NCBI GenBank assembly: GCA_020630715.1
Contig: JAHDIQ010000008.1
Span: forward strand, 62,001-126,000
Direction of reading: 5' to 3'
DNA from: Nonlabens sp.
GTDB taxonomy: Bacteria; Bacteroidota; Bacteroidia; Flavobacteriales; Flavobacteriaceae
DNA length: 64,000 nt
Numbering within the stretch: the stretch's first letter is position 1; each line of letters begins with the position of its first letter. Position numbers and translations under genes: made by a program. Below the pieces are notes generated by a model. It did not search any database, was not told the DNA's origin, and worked only from the letters and a program-made list of their open reading frames with translations. This document shows positions 1 through 8,352 of this stretch, piece after piece.

Positions 1-1
1 A

Positions 2-772
2 CTACTAGATGAACATCGGTCACTTTCTACAGAAACTTTAAATGCATTTAAAAAAGTAGCTCATTTACCTGTGATATTGATTTCTGCACGTATGCCACAG
101 GCGATGTATTACTTACAAGAATTATTGAACCGCAGTGAAATGCCTGTGATTTGTTATAACGGTGCATTGATAAAGGATCAGGATGAGGTGATTTATAGCA
201 CCACGATAGAATATGCATTATTAGAGCAATTAGCTCAAATAGCTGTAAACCATAACCTTCACGTTAGTATTTACAGAGATGATGAATGGTTTGTGCCAGC
301 ATTAGATTTCTGGGCACAGCGAGAGATTAACAATACCAGAGTTCAACCTATCGTTCAAGAGGTTAGTGATACATTGGAATATTTTAAACATACTCGAGAA
401 AAAGGTGGTGCTCACAAAGTGATGTTTATGGGCGATGAGGTTGCTATGAATCTCGCTTTCGCGAAAGCGGAATCACTTCCATCTTCCCTGCATTTATATA
501 GATCTAAGAATACCTACACAGAGATATCACCCGTTAGCATTTCAAAGAAAACCGCATTAGAATTAGTCTTGCAAAGCAAATTCCCGAAAGTAGTAATCGA
601 GAATGTTGTGGCTTTTGGCGATAATTATAATGATGTAGAAATGATCGATGCGGTAGGCTATGGCGTCGCGGTGTCAAATGCTCGTGATGCTGTGAAAAAA
701 GTAGCACGGTTTGAAACCGCACATCACAAAGAACATGGCGTTGCGTTATGGATCGAGAAATATGTAAAATAA
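2..772 (+). CDS. Cof-type HAD-superfamily phosphatase, 5'-truncated by window edge
   Basis: The reading frame is open from the first bases of the window: residues LLDEHRSLST read directly into the rest of the protein, so the DxDGT nucleophile motif that precedes LLD in this family lies just outside. The apparent GTG start at 71 is therefore internal. Visible family features are the S/T motif II (LISAR), a cap-domain middle part and the C-terminal motif GDNYNDVEMID, which binds Mg2+ in HAD IIB (Cof/YidA-type) sugar-phosphate phosphatases. About 256 residues are inside the window. Cytosolic; the exact phosphorylated substrate cannot be told from sequence. The gene carries a copy of the 16-bp palindrome read as AFAKA. 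It converges on the next gene through a shared hairpin. Confidence 0.85.
   Translation, partial: LLDEHRSLSTETLNAFKKVAHLPVILISARMPQAMYYLQELLNRSEMPVICYNGALIKDQDEVIYSTTIEYALLEQLAQIAVNHNLHVSIYRDDEWFVPALDFWAQREINNTRVQPIVQEVSDTLEYFKHTREKGGAHKVMFMGDEVAMNLAFAKAESLPSSLHLYRSKNTYTEISPVSISKKTALELVLQSKFPKVVIENVVAFGDNYNDVEMIDAVGYGVAVSNARDAVKKVARFETAHHKEHGVALWIEKYVK
454..469. repeat. CGCTTTCGCGAAAGCG palindrome, perfect copy
   Basis: Exact 16-bp copy inside the HAD phosphatase gene, read as A-F-A-K-A in the cap domain. Confidence 0.9.
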
Positions 773-776
773 AAAA

Positions 777-799
777 TGCGACTTTTTACAAAAGTCGCA
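777..799. terminator. bidirectional hairpin terminator
   Basis: A 10-bp stem (tgcgactttt / aaaagtcgca) with a 3-nt loop sits between two convergent genes (stops at 772 and 822), so it can serve both. The flanking T/A runs are part of the stem. Confidence 0.7.
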
Positions 800-821
800 C
801 CTATATAAATTGAGTTAGATA

Positions 822-1361
822 TTACTCTATAACAATAATATCTGATTCACTAATCTTACCTACATTGATTACGCTATTGTAATCTGTGATGTCTAGAGTA
901 GGATCGTTAGCAAGATCTACGGGCAGTATTACTATCCTAAAAATTTGATTATCAATATCTGCTGGGGCCAACAGGTTAAAATCTGTACTCGCAGGACCGT
1001 CTAGAAATATGTCGACATCTATGAAGGTAGATTCATAATTATAGGCAAATTCACCAAAATCGCTGTATACAGTTTGTGGTAGTAATCGCCAGATATCTAT
1101 AGTACCACCATCAGTAGCAGGTACTTCATCCCATAGAATGTATACCAATATCATATCTGTTTCTAAAACTTCAATGTCAGTAGGATGGTCTATCCTAAAG
1201 CCATAATCAGGTGCTGTAAAATTTCGTTGAATCTCGTACGATTGTGCGACAATATTCTGTCCATCAAGACCATTTATACCGTTTAATCCAGGAGGACCTG
1301 ATGGTCCAGTACAAGAAATGAATGCTGCTGTAATTGCTAAAAGTAAAATTATCTTTTTCAT
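822..1361 (-). CDS. lipoprotein with short collagen-like repeat
   Basis: 179 residues. The N-terminus is a lipoprotein signal (MKK, hydrophobic core, then FISC), so the mature protein should start at Cys17 and be anchored in the outer membrane or exported. Directly after the cysteine come six Gly-x-y triplets (GPS GPP GLN GIN GLD GQN), a collagen-like stretch that is common at the start of Bacteroidota surface lipoproteins. The remaining ~140 residues are acidic and beta-rich in appearance and match no family I recognise. Transcribed divergently from the TPR gene, with only 52 bp between the two start codons. Function unknown. Confidence 0.75.
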   Translation of the reverse strand: MKKIILLLAITAAFISCTGPSGPPGLNGINGLDGQNIVAQSYEIQRNFTAPDYGFRIDHPTDIEVLETDMILVYILWDEVPATDGGTIDIWRLLPQTVYSDFGEFAYNYESTFIDVDIFLDGPASTDFNLLAPADIDNQIFRIVILPVDLANDPTLDITDYNSVINVGKISESDIIVIE

Positions 1362-1413
1362 AATACATCTATTTGTCTTTCGTTATTCAAATACCTTGCC
1401 TAAATTTAGTTCT

Positions 1414-2559
1414 ATGAAAAAAAAGTTGCTATTTATTACGATTTATCTTTTTGTGTTAAACAGTTTCTCACAAATCAAAAGTGGTGACAGCCTATTAAGT
1501 TTAGGAGACTACAAGTTGTCAATAACAGCTTACGAGAAAGCACCTCATTCTGCTTTAAAACAATTTAAAATCGCCAAAGTGTACCAGCAACTAGGTGCAA
1601 CTGCTAAGGCTTTAGCGTTTTATGAGACAGGATTTCAATCAGACAGTTTAAGTATTCAACCTCGCTTTAATTATGGTAAGCTATTATTGAATACACAACA
1701 GCCTGTTCTTGCGATTAATGTCTTTTTAAAATTAACTCAGGATCAACCTAATAACGCTAGTTTTCATTATTATCTAGGCAAAGGATATGAAACAATTACT
1801 CAACCAGATGGTGCAGTAGCATCTTATAAAATAGCAATAAGCTTAAATAATGATTATAGAAATGCACACCTAGGAATTGTGAAAAATCAGATCGTTCAGA
1901 AAAAATATTTAGAAGCTATCGCATACAGCAAGGAATATTTAAATAATCATCCTAATGATGCTAGGATGTTAAGTTATAATGCACAGGCTGGACTTAAAGC
2001 AAAATGGTATAGCAACGCTTTAAAAAGTTTTAAAAAACTAATTGAGCTAGAAAAAACAACTGATTTTAATATCAAGGGAATTGCCACTTGTTATCTTCAA
2101 GAAACAGAGTATGAAAAGGCGTTAGAATATTTAGATATGTACATTAATAGGTATGACGATAATGATTCAGGTGTTTATTTTCAAAAGGCCGTAGCATATA
2201 TGAAGTTAGAGCGTTATGAAGAAGCCATAAAAGCGATGGAGACTTCTATCGCTATTAAGCGTCCAGCGCTAGATCAAGAGTACTTACAACTAGCATCCAT
2301 TTATGCGCGTAAAAGCGATCTGGCAAATGCCTTTAAATCACTAGAAACTGCCCACAAGGAAAATCGCAAGGATCCATTAATAGCATATCAACTAGCTATT
2401 GCTGCAGATCGTTATTTTGCAGATAAGAATACGATCATTAGTTATTACCAGCGTTATGTAGACCAGTTTGGTAATACTACAACTTACGGTGAATTAGCAG
2501 CAGCTAGATTGTCAGATTTAAAGAAAGATGTCTTTATGAACGGTGCACAAAAGAAATGA
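1414..2559 (+). CDS. secreted tetratricopeptide (TPR) repeat protein
   Basis: 381 residues from the ATG at 1414; the frame is open 32 codons further upstream, but that stretch overlaps the divergent lipoprotein gene and 1414 starts a clean Sec signal peptide (MKKKLLFITIYLFVLNSFSQ). The rest is a series of degenerate 34-residue TPR helices (for example the runs around AKALAFYETGFQSDS, AIASYKIA-like and YEEAIKAMETSIAIK), which form a superhelix for protein-protein contacts. Probably periplasmic. The next gene starts in its stop codon (ATGA) or 18 nt on, so the two are co-transcribed. A -7-like box TAAATTTA lies at 1401-1408. Partner unknown. Confidence 0.8.
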   Translation: MKKKLLFITIYLFVLNSFSQIKSGDSLLSLGDYKLSITAYEKAPHSALKQFKIAKVYQQLGATAKALAFYETGFQSDSLSIQPRFNYGKLLLNTQQPVLAINVFLKLTQDQPNNASFHYYLGKGYETITQPDGAVASYKIAISLNNDYRNAHLGIVKNQIVQKKYLEAIAYSKEYLNNHPNDARMLSYNAQAGLKAKWYSNALKSFKKLIELEKTTDFNIKGIATCYLQETEYEKALEYLDMYINRYDDNDSGVYFQKAVAYMKLERYEEAIKAMETSIAIKRPALDQEYLQLASIYARKSDLANAFKSLETAHKENRKDPLIAYQLAIAADRYFADKNTIISYYQRYVDQFGNTTTYGELAAARLSDLKKDVFMNGAQKK

Positions 2560-2573
2560 TTACTTTTAACTTC

Positions 2574-3053
2574 ATGAAATTCAAATTATTTGTTGTCTTT
2601 TTTGTTGCGACGATAGCGCTTACTGTCTCTTGCGTTTCTAAAAAAGAACAAGAACAGCAAGCGACAGAATTGGCAAAACAACAATTTGATAGCATCGACT
2701 TATCTACTCCAGATAGCTATCCACAATTTAAAGGTTGTGATGAGTTACAAAATGCCAAGGATTGTTTCTACGAAAATTTATACAGTCATATTAATACTAG
2801 GTTACAGTCAGAACCTATTGATATTCAAATCGCAAAAGTAGATACTGTAAATGCAGTGATTACCGTTTCTAATACTGGAAAAGTAAGTTATGTGGCATTG
2901 AAGGACAATAACCCTACAGCATATAACTCAATGATTGATTCCTTATTAAAAGCAAGATTGTCTGATTTAGGTAGTGTTCATCCTGCTATTAAACAAGGCG
3001 TTCCTGTAGGAAGCTCTTATTTACTTCCTATTATTATCAAACCTAGGCAGTAG
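2574..3053 (+). CDS. lipoprotein with TonB C-terminal-like domain
   Basis: 159 residues from ATG 2574, which begins the lipoprotein signal (MKFKLFVVFFVATIALTVSC); an ATG at 2556 would add six residues and overlaps the upstream stop as ATGA. The mature part contains a YPQFKGC-then-CFYENLYSHIN pattern, very like the flavobacterial 'energy transducer TonB' relatives that read FPGC...C...I...F, followed by a beta-rich segment with VSNTGKVSYVALK as in the TonB carboxy domain. It has no N-terminal TM helix of the usual TonB kind, so it is not the energy transducer itself. Co-transcribed with the TPR gene. Role unknown. Confidence 0.6.
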   Translation: MKFKLFVVFFVATIALTVSCVSKKEQEQQATELAKQQFDSIDLSTPDSYPQFKGCDELQNAKDCFYENLYSHINTRLQSEPIDIQIAKVDTVNAVITVSNTGKVSYVALKDNNPTAYNSMIDSLLKARLSDLGSVHPAIKQGVPVGSSYLLPIIIKPRQ

Positions 3054-3054
3054 A

Positions 3055-4209
3055 TCAATCATTGATCGTACGATTTGCCCATTGGACTTTTTGGGTGCTT
3101 TTTAATGCAACTGCGATTACTATAAATGGATATAAAAAGAGTTGTGGTAAAAGATAAAGAGACCATTTTTTATTCTCAAAAAAACGATGTCCTACTACCA
3201 GAACAATAGTGTCTACAAGTATTTTAGGTAATAAAATCAATACCAGTACTATAAAAGAAACAATACCCATAACAAACAATAATGGCGTGATTACAAATGC
3301 CAGATTCATAAGCAATATCTGAAAGCTAACCAATTTGTTGAGGTTACTTTTAGTCTGTGTGCCTTTTTGTGCCCAGCGAGCTCGCTGTGAAATCATACTT
3401 TTAAAATCCGTTTTAGGAAAGGTCTGTACGATGGCATCTTCTGATTTTAAATAATGGCAATTCATCACATCTTCTGCAACTAGTTTTTCAAGTAAGAAGA
3501 TGTCATCGCCACTAGAAATATGATCGTTACCGTCGTAACCATCTACTTCTAGGAAAGCATTTTTTGTAAAAGACATATTAGCACCATTACACATAAACGG
3601 TTGACGTTGTGAAAATGCTCCTATACTTACCATTTGTAGTGCGACCATTTCGGCATGCTGTAATTGTGTGATAATGGAATCATTTGTGGTAATTTGAACA
3701 GGTCCAGCTACAAAATGTGCGTTCTCATGAAAATGATATAAATCATTATAGCTATTAATCCATGCGCTAGGTAGGATCACATCTGCATCTGTGCAAATGA
3801 TGTGTTGGTTTTTTGTGAGAGCGACCGCTTGTGTAATTCCATCTTTTTTTGCGCTGGCACTTTTCTTAATTCGGTTAATGCGGTGAATATTCCATTGCTT
3901 ATGATTGCTGGTGAACTCTTCTAAAATATGATTACTATCATCCGTTGAATGATCGTTGATGAAATACCATTCCACTAATTCTTTCTGATAATTTAAACGT
4001 AATAAACTGGCCAAAAATGCTGGCAAATGATCTGCTTCATTCCTGTAATTTACTATGATGGTGAATGGTAAAAAGCCTTTAGTGGTTTGCGCATCTGTCA
4101 CGAGATCTGTAGGTCGTTTTCTAAAGGTTTTGTACAAAAAACCATCTAAAGCTAAACTTAGGATGATTAAGATATATCCTAACGAAGTTATGATTGCTAG
4201 CCACATCAT
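3055..4209 (-). CDS. membrane glycosyltransferase, family 2
   Basis: 384 residues. An N-terminal TM helix (residues ~3-25) is followed by a GT-A domain: FTIIVNYRNEADHL at the nucleotide-binding start, DADV as the metal-binding DxD, GDDIFLLEK as the acceptor/catalytic region and SQRARW as the Q-x-x-R-W motif of processive-type family 2 enzymes. Three to four hydrophobic helices follow (about 295-345 and 355-375). It should transfer a sugar from a nucleotide donor to a lipid or glycan at the inner membrane. Its start codon overlaps the stop of the upstream flippase-like gene (ATGA), so the two form one unit and probably one envelope-glycan or glycolipid step. Confidence 0.85.
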   Translation of the reverse strand: MMWLAIITSLGYILIILSLALDGFLYKTFRKRPTDLVTDAQTTKGFLPFTIIVNYRNEADHLPAFLASLLRLNYQKELVEWYFINDHSTDDSNHILEEFTSNHKQWNIHRINRIKKSASAKKDGITQAVALTKNQHIICTDADVILPSAWINSYNDLYHFHENAHFVAGPVQITTNDSIITQLQHAEMVALQMVSIGAFSQRQPFMCNGANMSFTKNAFLEVDGYDGNDHISSGDDIFLLEKLVAEDVMNCHYLKSEDAIVQTFPKTDFKSMISQRARWAQKGTQTKSNLNKLVSFQILLMNLAFVITPLLFVMGIVSFIVLVLILLPKILVDTIVLVVGHRFFENKKWSLYLLPQLFLYPFIVIAVALKSTQKVQWANRTIND

Positions 4210-5111
4210 ACCACGCTTACTTTAAACTTGTAAAACGGTAAAATTATAGCACCTATTACAGTAGGAATAATGCTGTTTGTAAACCACACGATAGTCGTTG
4301 CGATCAGTATCATTTCATCTGGTAATACAGAACCCGAAAACACAAAAGTGGCAACGGTCCATCGTACAGGAATATCCAGAAACTGAATAACAGGAATGAT
4401 AGAGAATAGGAAATACATCACCGCCGTTTTTTGTGCGATTAAAAAAACCGAATCCGTACAACCTAATGCTTTTAAAATAATGATCCAGTTTACCGCAAAA
4501 AGCAGATATCGTACAAAAGAATAAAGAGTAACAACCACCAGCTTATTTATAGGTAGTGCCGTAAGACTCCATTTTTTAAATACCCAAATGCCAAAAACCA
4601 CCACTAGCATAAAAAGAGCAATCACCACTATGTAGACCATAAAACTAAGATCCAGCGTGTCTAAAACAAAAGAACTACCTAACAATCCTAAAATCAATGT
4701 AATGGATAGCTGTGATAGATTGCCTACCAGCACGTGTCCTGCGATTTCTTTGCGTAAGGTTGCGGGAAAGAGCGCTGTTTTGGTTGCAAATTCTCCCGCT
4801 CTAAATGGCGTGATATAACTTGCGGTTTGAGCAATTAGGTTTTGAATTACGCTTTCGCGAAAGCGTAATTTCCACAAATCATCTATTAAATATTGCCATT
4901 TCTTACTTTCCACCATCCAGCTAGAAAGACTAAAGCATATCATTAGCGGAATCACATACCACGAGAGATGAGCAAGATCATTTTCTAGCTTGCTTAATTC
5001 AATAGGACGTTGTTGCCATTGATAGATAATTACAGCAATGCATACTGCTGTAACTAGGATTTTAATCGCAGGTACTAGGAATTGCTTAGATTTGTTCCAC
5101 AGGGCTTTCAC
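4206..5111 (-). CDS. flippase-like / LPG synthase TM-type integral membrane protein
   Basis: About 301 residues if started at the GTG at 5111; longer readings would run into ruvC, which starts at 5131 on the other strand. There are seven to eight hydrophobic helices, and the pattern (TPFRAGEFATKTALFP, then a conserved region ending in an inner-membrane helix) is that of the UPF0104/lysylphosphatidylglycerol-synthase TM family, often annotated as flippase-like. Paired by a 4-nt overlap with a family 2 glycosyltransferase, it may move or modify the glycolipid product. It holds a perfect copy of the 16-bp palindrome, read RFRES. Confidence 0.75.
   Translation of the reverse strand: MKALWNKSKQFLVPAIKILVTAVCIAVIIYQWQQRPIELSKLENDLAHLSWYVIPLMICFSLSSWMVESKKWQYLIDDLWKLRFRESVIQNLIAQTASYITPFRAGEFATKTALFPATLRKEIAGHVLVGNLSQLSITLILGLLGSSFVLDTLDLSFMVYIVVIALFMLVVVFGIWVFKKWSLTALPINKLVVVTLYSFVRYLLFAVNWIIILKALGCTDSVFLIAQKTAVMYFLFSIIPVIQFLDIPVRWTVATFVFSGSVLPDEMILIATTIVWFTNSIIPTVIGAIILPFYKFKVSVV
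4850..4865. repeat. CGCTTTCGCGAAAGCG palindrome, perfect copy
   Basis: Exact copy in the flippase-like gene; symmetry extends to 26 bp (4845-4870, aatta on the left, taatt on the right). Read as R-F-R-E-S. Confidence 0.9.
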
Positions 5112-5130
5112 GCCTTGAAAAATACGACAA

Positions 5131-5685
5131 TTGGCAACAGAAAAAATCATTTTAGGAATTGATCCAGGAACAGCGTTGATGGGTTTTGGAGTGATTAAAG
5201 TCACGGGAAAGAAAATGACATTTCTGCAAATGAATGAGTTAGACCTGCGTAAGTACAAAGATCATTATGTGAAACTGCGTAAGATTTTTGAACGTACTTT
5301 AGAATTAATTGACACCTATAATCCTGATGAAATTGCGCTGGAAGCGCCGTTTTTTGGCAAAAATGTGCAATCCATGCTTAAATTAGGTCGCGCACAAGGA
5401 GTTGCTATGGCAGCAGGATTATCAAGAGATATTCCAGTAACAGAATATGCGCCACGACGTATCAAGCAATCCATAACTGGTCGTGGTACCGCAAGTAAAG
5501 AGCAAGTCGCCCAAATGTTACAAAGCATTTTAGGTTTTAAAGAAATGCCTAAAAACCTAGACATGACAGATGGACTTGCCGCAGCAGTTTGTCATTTTTA
5601 TTCTAGCGGTAAAGTAGTAGGCGGTAAAAGCTATACGGGCTGGGCAGCCTTTGTAAAGCAGAATGAAAAACGAGTGAAGAAGTGA
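5131..5685 (+). CDS. ruvC: crossover junction endodeoxyribonuclease RuvC
   Basis: 184 residues, usual length. RuvC resolves Holliday junctions with RuvAB. The four acidic metal ligands are visible: D11 in LGIDPGT, E71 in IALEAPFFGKN, and D144/D147 in LDMTDGLAAAV; the DNA-contact segment SITGRGTASKEQV is intact. The start is a TTG at 5131: an in-frame stop lies at 5116-5118 and there is no ATG before the GIDPGT motif. Only 19 bp separate it from the divergent GTG of the flippase-like gene, so the promoters must overlap the coding ends. Confidence 0.95.
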   Translation: MATEKIILGIDPGTALMGFGVIKVTGKKMTFLQMNELDLRKYKDHYVKLRKIFERTLELIDTYNPDEIALEAPFFGKNVQSMLKLGRAQGVAMAAGLSRDIPVTEYAPRRIKQSITGRGTASKEQVAQMLQSILGFKEMPKNLDMTDGLAAAVCHFYSSGKVVGGKSYTGWAAFVKQNEKRVKK

Positions 5686-5688
5686 ATT

Positions 5689-5756
5689 CAGTCCTCAGTT
5701 AACAGTCCTCAGTAAAAGTTCTCAGTTAACAGTTTTCAGTTGAAGTAATCAGTTCA
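5689..5756 (+). repeat. degenerate tandem repeat, five units of 13-14 bp
   Basis: Five consecutive units related to cagtcctcagttaa lie immediately after the ruvC stop (5689-5702, 5703-5716, 5717-5729, 5730-5743, 5744-5756). Noncoding; of the low-complexity type often seen between flavobacterial genes. Confidence 0.8.
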
Positions 5757-5905
5757 TAAATTCTAGTTGCAGTGTACTGTCTATGGTATTATGAACTGTT
5801 ACTTATTCCTGCACATTGTGAGGAGCGCAGCAACTCGGCAATCTGTTGTTATCATTCTTAACTTCCATATTCTATACTCCATATTCAAAAATCTAAAATC
5901 TAACT

Positions 5906-5961
5906 TCTCATATCTCATATCTCATATCTCATATCTCATATCTCATATCTCATATCTCATA
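5906..5961 (+). repeat. perfect tandem repeat, eight copies of tctcata
   Basis: Eight exact head-to-tail copies of the heptamer fill 56 bp, 58 bp before the next start codon. The rest of the 334-bp gap between ruvC and the glycosyltransferase gene (5686-6019) holds the degenerate repeat above and AT-rich low-complexity sequence; a weak -7-like box (CATCTTTG, 6006-6013) precedes the next gene. Confidence 0.9.
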
Positions 5962-6019
5962 TAATCTTTTCACGCTATCGTAACATTCTTGTGATAGAAA
6001 TTCCACATCTTTGAATTCT

Positions 6020-6634
6020 ATGAGTAATTGCTTAATCATATTTACACGTAATCCAGAATTAGGAAAAGGAAAACGCCGTCTTGCCGCTACGGTAGGTGAT
6101 CAGGCAGCCTTTGATATTTATAAGTTCTTGCTAGCGCATACCAGAAAAATCACTAGAGATCTGGATGCCGTAAAACAGGTGTGGTACAGTGAGCAATTGC
6201 ATCTGGATGACGACTGGGATAATGCAGTTTATGAAAAGTATGTTCAGGCTGGTGAGGATTTAGGTGATCGTATGAATTACGCTTTTGCAAAAGCGATAAA
6301 AGAACACTCAAAAGTAATCATCATAGGAAGTGATTTACATGATTTAAACCAACGAGATCTAGAACAAGCTTTTAAATTGTTAGATGATCATGACGCGGTG
6401 ATAGGACCAGCAACAGATGGTGGTTATTACTTATTAGGTTTTAAAAATGAAGTGCCAGTAAATCTATTCTCAAATAAAATTTGGGGAACAGACACGGTTT
6501 TAAACGAGACTTTAAAAGATTTAGAAACATTAAACTATGCGACGTTAGCACCACGTAATGATGTAGATTATTATGAGGACATTAAAGACGTTCCCGCATT
6601 TCAACCTTATTTAAAAAATATACATGTTAAGTAA
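6020..6634 (+). CDS. TIGR04282 (DUF2064) arsenosugar-type glycosyltransferase
   Basis: 204 residues from ATG 6020 (a TTG at 6011 would add three residues). The protein is a small GT-A-like nucleotidyl/glycosyl transferase: MSNCLIIFTRNPELGKGKRR at the start, GDLGDRM in the middle, then GSDLHDL and a GPATDGGYYLLGF signature, which together define the DUF2064/TIGR04282 family. In characterised gene neighbourhoods this family occurs with arsenosugar biosynthesis genes, and here the following genes (purine nucleoside phosphorylase, DUF547, TIGR04283) repeat that order. It overlaps the next gene by 11 bp. A variant palindrome is read AFAKA. Confidence 0.8.
   Translation: MSNCLIIFTRNPELGKGKRRLAATVGDQAAFDIYKFLLAHTRKITRDLDAVKQVWYSEQLHLDDDWDNAVYEKYVQAGEDLGDRMNYAFAKAIKEHSKVIIIGSDLHDLNQRDLEQAFKLLDDHDAVIGPATDGGYYLLGFKNEVPVNLFSNKIWGTDTVLNETLKDLETLNYATLAPRNDVDYYEDIKDVPAFQPYLKNIHVK
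6280..6295. repeat. palindrome variant CGCTTTTGCAAAAGCG
   Basis: Two symmetrical changes from the consensus keep the dyad perfect. It lies in the TIGR04282 gene, read A-F-A-K-A. Confidence 0.75.
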
Positions 6635-7442
6635 AAAGCAATTACAAGATTCTATAGATTATTTAGTAGGTCAAGGATTTGATCAACCAGAAGTAGGAAT
6701 CGTTTTAGGAACTGGTCTAGGACAATTAGTAAATCATATTGATAACCAGAAAGTAGCACATTACAATAACATTCCGTCGTTTCCACTGGCAACGGTAGAG
6801 TTTCATACTGGCAAATTAATTTATGGAGATCTAGGTGGAAAAAAGGTCGTGGTGATGCAAGGTCGCTTTCATTTATATGAAGGTTATGACTTTCTAGATA
6901 TTACGTATCCTATCAGAGTAATGCATGGTTTAGGAATTAAAAACTTATTAGTTTCAAATGCCGCTGGTGCTGTAAATCTGGATATGAAAAAAGGAGATAT
7001 GATGGTGATAGATGATCATATTAATTTACAAGGTGGAAGTCCGCTAGCGTTTAAAAATGTGGCAGAATTTGGTGAGCGTTTTACTGATATGAGTGCGCCT
7101 TATGATAAAGCAATGAATGAAAAATTGTTAGCGATAGCTGGTGAACATAATTACACGGTTCATTCTGGTGTGTATGCCAGTGTAGTAGGACCACAATTAG
7201 AAACCAGAGCAGAATACCGCATGCTTAAAATCTTAGGTGCAGATGCAGTAGGAATGAGTACAGTACCAGAAATTATCGTTGCAAATCATTTGAACCTTCC
7301 TGTTTGTGCTGTTTCTGTGCTAACAGATGAATGTGATCCGGATCATTTAGAACCTGTGAATATTGAAGAAATTATCGCCATCGCTGGTGAAGCAGAACCT
7401 AAAATGGTACAATTATTCACTAGTTTAATTGGGCAATTGTAA
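6624..7442 (+). CDS. purine-nucleoside phosphorylase (trimeric type)
   Basis: 272 residues. The enzyme splits purine (deoxy)nucleosides with phosphate to base and (deoxy)ribose 1-phosphate. Family marks are GIVLGTGLGQL (phosphate site), VVMQGRFHLYEGY, the VSNAAGAVN loop, GPQLETRAEYRM and the C-terminal N residue context VSVLTDECDP. Length and motifs match the trimeric, human-type PNP rather than hexameric DeoD. Start overlaps the TIGR04282 gene by 11 bp. In an arsenosugar context the enzyme could remove adenine from a 5'-deoxy-arsinoyl-adenosine intermediate, but a general salvage role is equally possible from sequence. Confidence 0.9.
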   Translation: MLSKKQLQDSIDYLVGQGFDQPEVGIVLGTGLGQLVNHIDNQKVAHYNNIPSFPLATVEFHTGKLIYGDLGGKKVVVMQGRFHLYEGYDFLDITYPIRVMHGLGIKNLLVSNAAGAVNLDMKKGDMMVIDDHINLQGGSPLAFKNVAEFGERFTDMSAPYDKAMNEKLLAIAGEHNYTVHSGVYASVVGPQLETRAEYRMLKILGADAVGMSTVPEIIVANHLNLPVCAVSVLTDECDPDHLEPVNIEEIIAIAGEAEPKMVQLFTSLIGQL

Positions 7443-7539
7443 GTTGAAAGGAACAATTTATCATGCTTCAGGAACTTTCTAGATGTTAATGAGCATATCG
7501 TGGCGTTACTTTTGAAGTATCCTTTTTAAATAAATTATT

Positions 7540-8313
7540 ATGAGATCTATTATCGTTTTATTTTTAGCTTTTTCTTTGTGGTCATGCGCTTCAAATGGTG
7601 AATTATATTTTGACCTAGAAGAGAATACTACAATTAGTGAAGCTACCGCTACAACATTAGATCACAGTTCGTGGGACGCACTTTTAAAAAAGTATGTTGA
7701 CAATAAAGGAAATGTGAATTACACAGCTTTTAAGTCAGATCTCCCAAAACTAAAATCTTACCTCAATTATCTATCAGATAATGAGCCTGATAAATCCTTT
7801 TCAAAGGCAGAGCAGTTTGCTTATTACATTAATTTATACAATGCGGCGACGGTTTTCTTAATTCTAGATAATGATATACCAGAAAGTATTAAAGACATTT
7901 CTGGACCATTTGGTCAAGTGTGGTTAAAAAAGTTTTTTACCATAGGAAAGAAAAAATACAGTTTGAACAACGTAGAAAAAGGAGTGTTACTTAAAATGGG
8001 AGAACCACGAGTACATTTTGCCATTAATTGCGCGAGTTACAGTTGTCCAAAACTTCAAAACACAGCCTTTACTGCTGGGAATCTAGAAAAGTTGTTAGAT
8101 AAAGGTGCGCGTGAATTTGTAAATTCTGATAAGAATGATTTAAGCGATGCTAATAATCCTAAACTTAGTAAGATTTTTGACTGGTATAAAAGCGATTTTA
8201 CCGACTCTGGTGAAAGCTTAATTACCTATATCAATCGTTATGCGAGTACTAAAATTGCTTCAGATGCGTCTATTGATTATCTAGATTACAACTGGTCTTT
8301 AAATAAACAATAG
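7540..8313 (+). CDS. DUF547 lipoprotein
   Basis: 257 residues. The N-terminus is a lipoprotein signal (hydrophobic core then SLWSC). The mature part is the DUF547 domain: WDALLKKYVDNKGNVNYTAFK near the start, AYYINLYNAATVF, then the histidine/cysteine segment VHFAINCASYSCPKL and the C-terminal DWYKSDF and LDYNWSLN. The conserved His and Cys residues suggest an enzymatic site, but the reaction is not known. Such proteins recur in arsenosugar gene clusters of flavobacteria. A 97-bp gap separates it from the phosphorylase gene, so it may have its own promoter; it is followed 39 bp later by the TIGR04283 gene. Confidence 0.85.
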   Translation: MRSIIVLFLAFSLWSCASNGELYFDLEENTTISEATATTLDHSSWDALLKKYVDNKGNVNYTAFKSDLPKLKSYLNYLSDNEPDKSFSKAEQFAYYINLYNAATVFLILDNDIPESIKDISGPFGQVWLKKFFTIGKKKYSLNNVEKGVLLKMGEPRVHFAINCASYSCPKLQNTAFTAGNLEKLLDKGAREFVNSDKNDLSDANNPKLSKIFDWYKSDFTDSGESLITYINRYASTKIASDASIDYLDYNWSLNKQ

Positions 8314-8352
8314 TCTATAAAACCGCACTTCCTTTTTTCTCGTAAATATCGT

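Noticed and set aside
71-772. GTG at 71 as the start of the HAD phosphatase
   Set aside because: The frame is open to base 2 and gives family sequence (LLDEH...), so the gene begins outside the window.
5906-5961. CRISPR-like repeat array
   Set aside because: The units are 7 bp and contiguous, without spacers.
5767-5964. 65-codon + strand frame ending in a repeated SYLISHI pattern
   Set aside because: It is a translation of the heptamer tandem repeat and has no start context.
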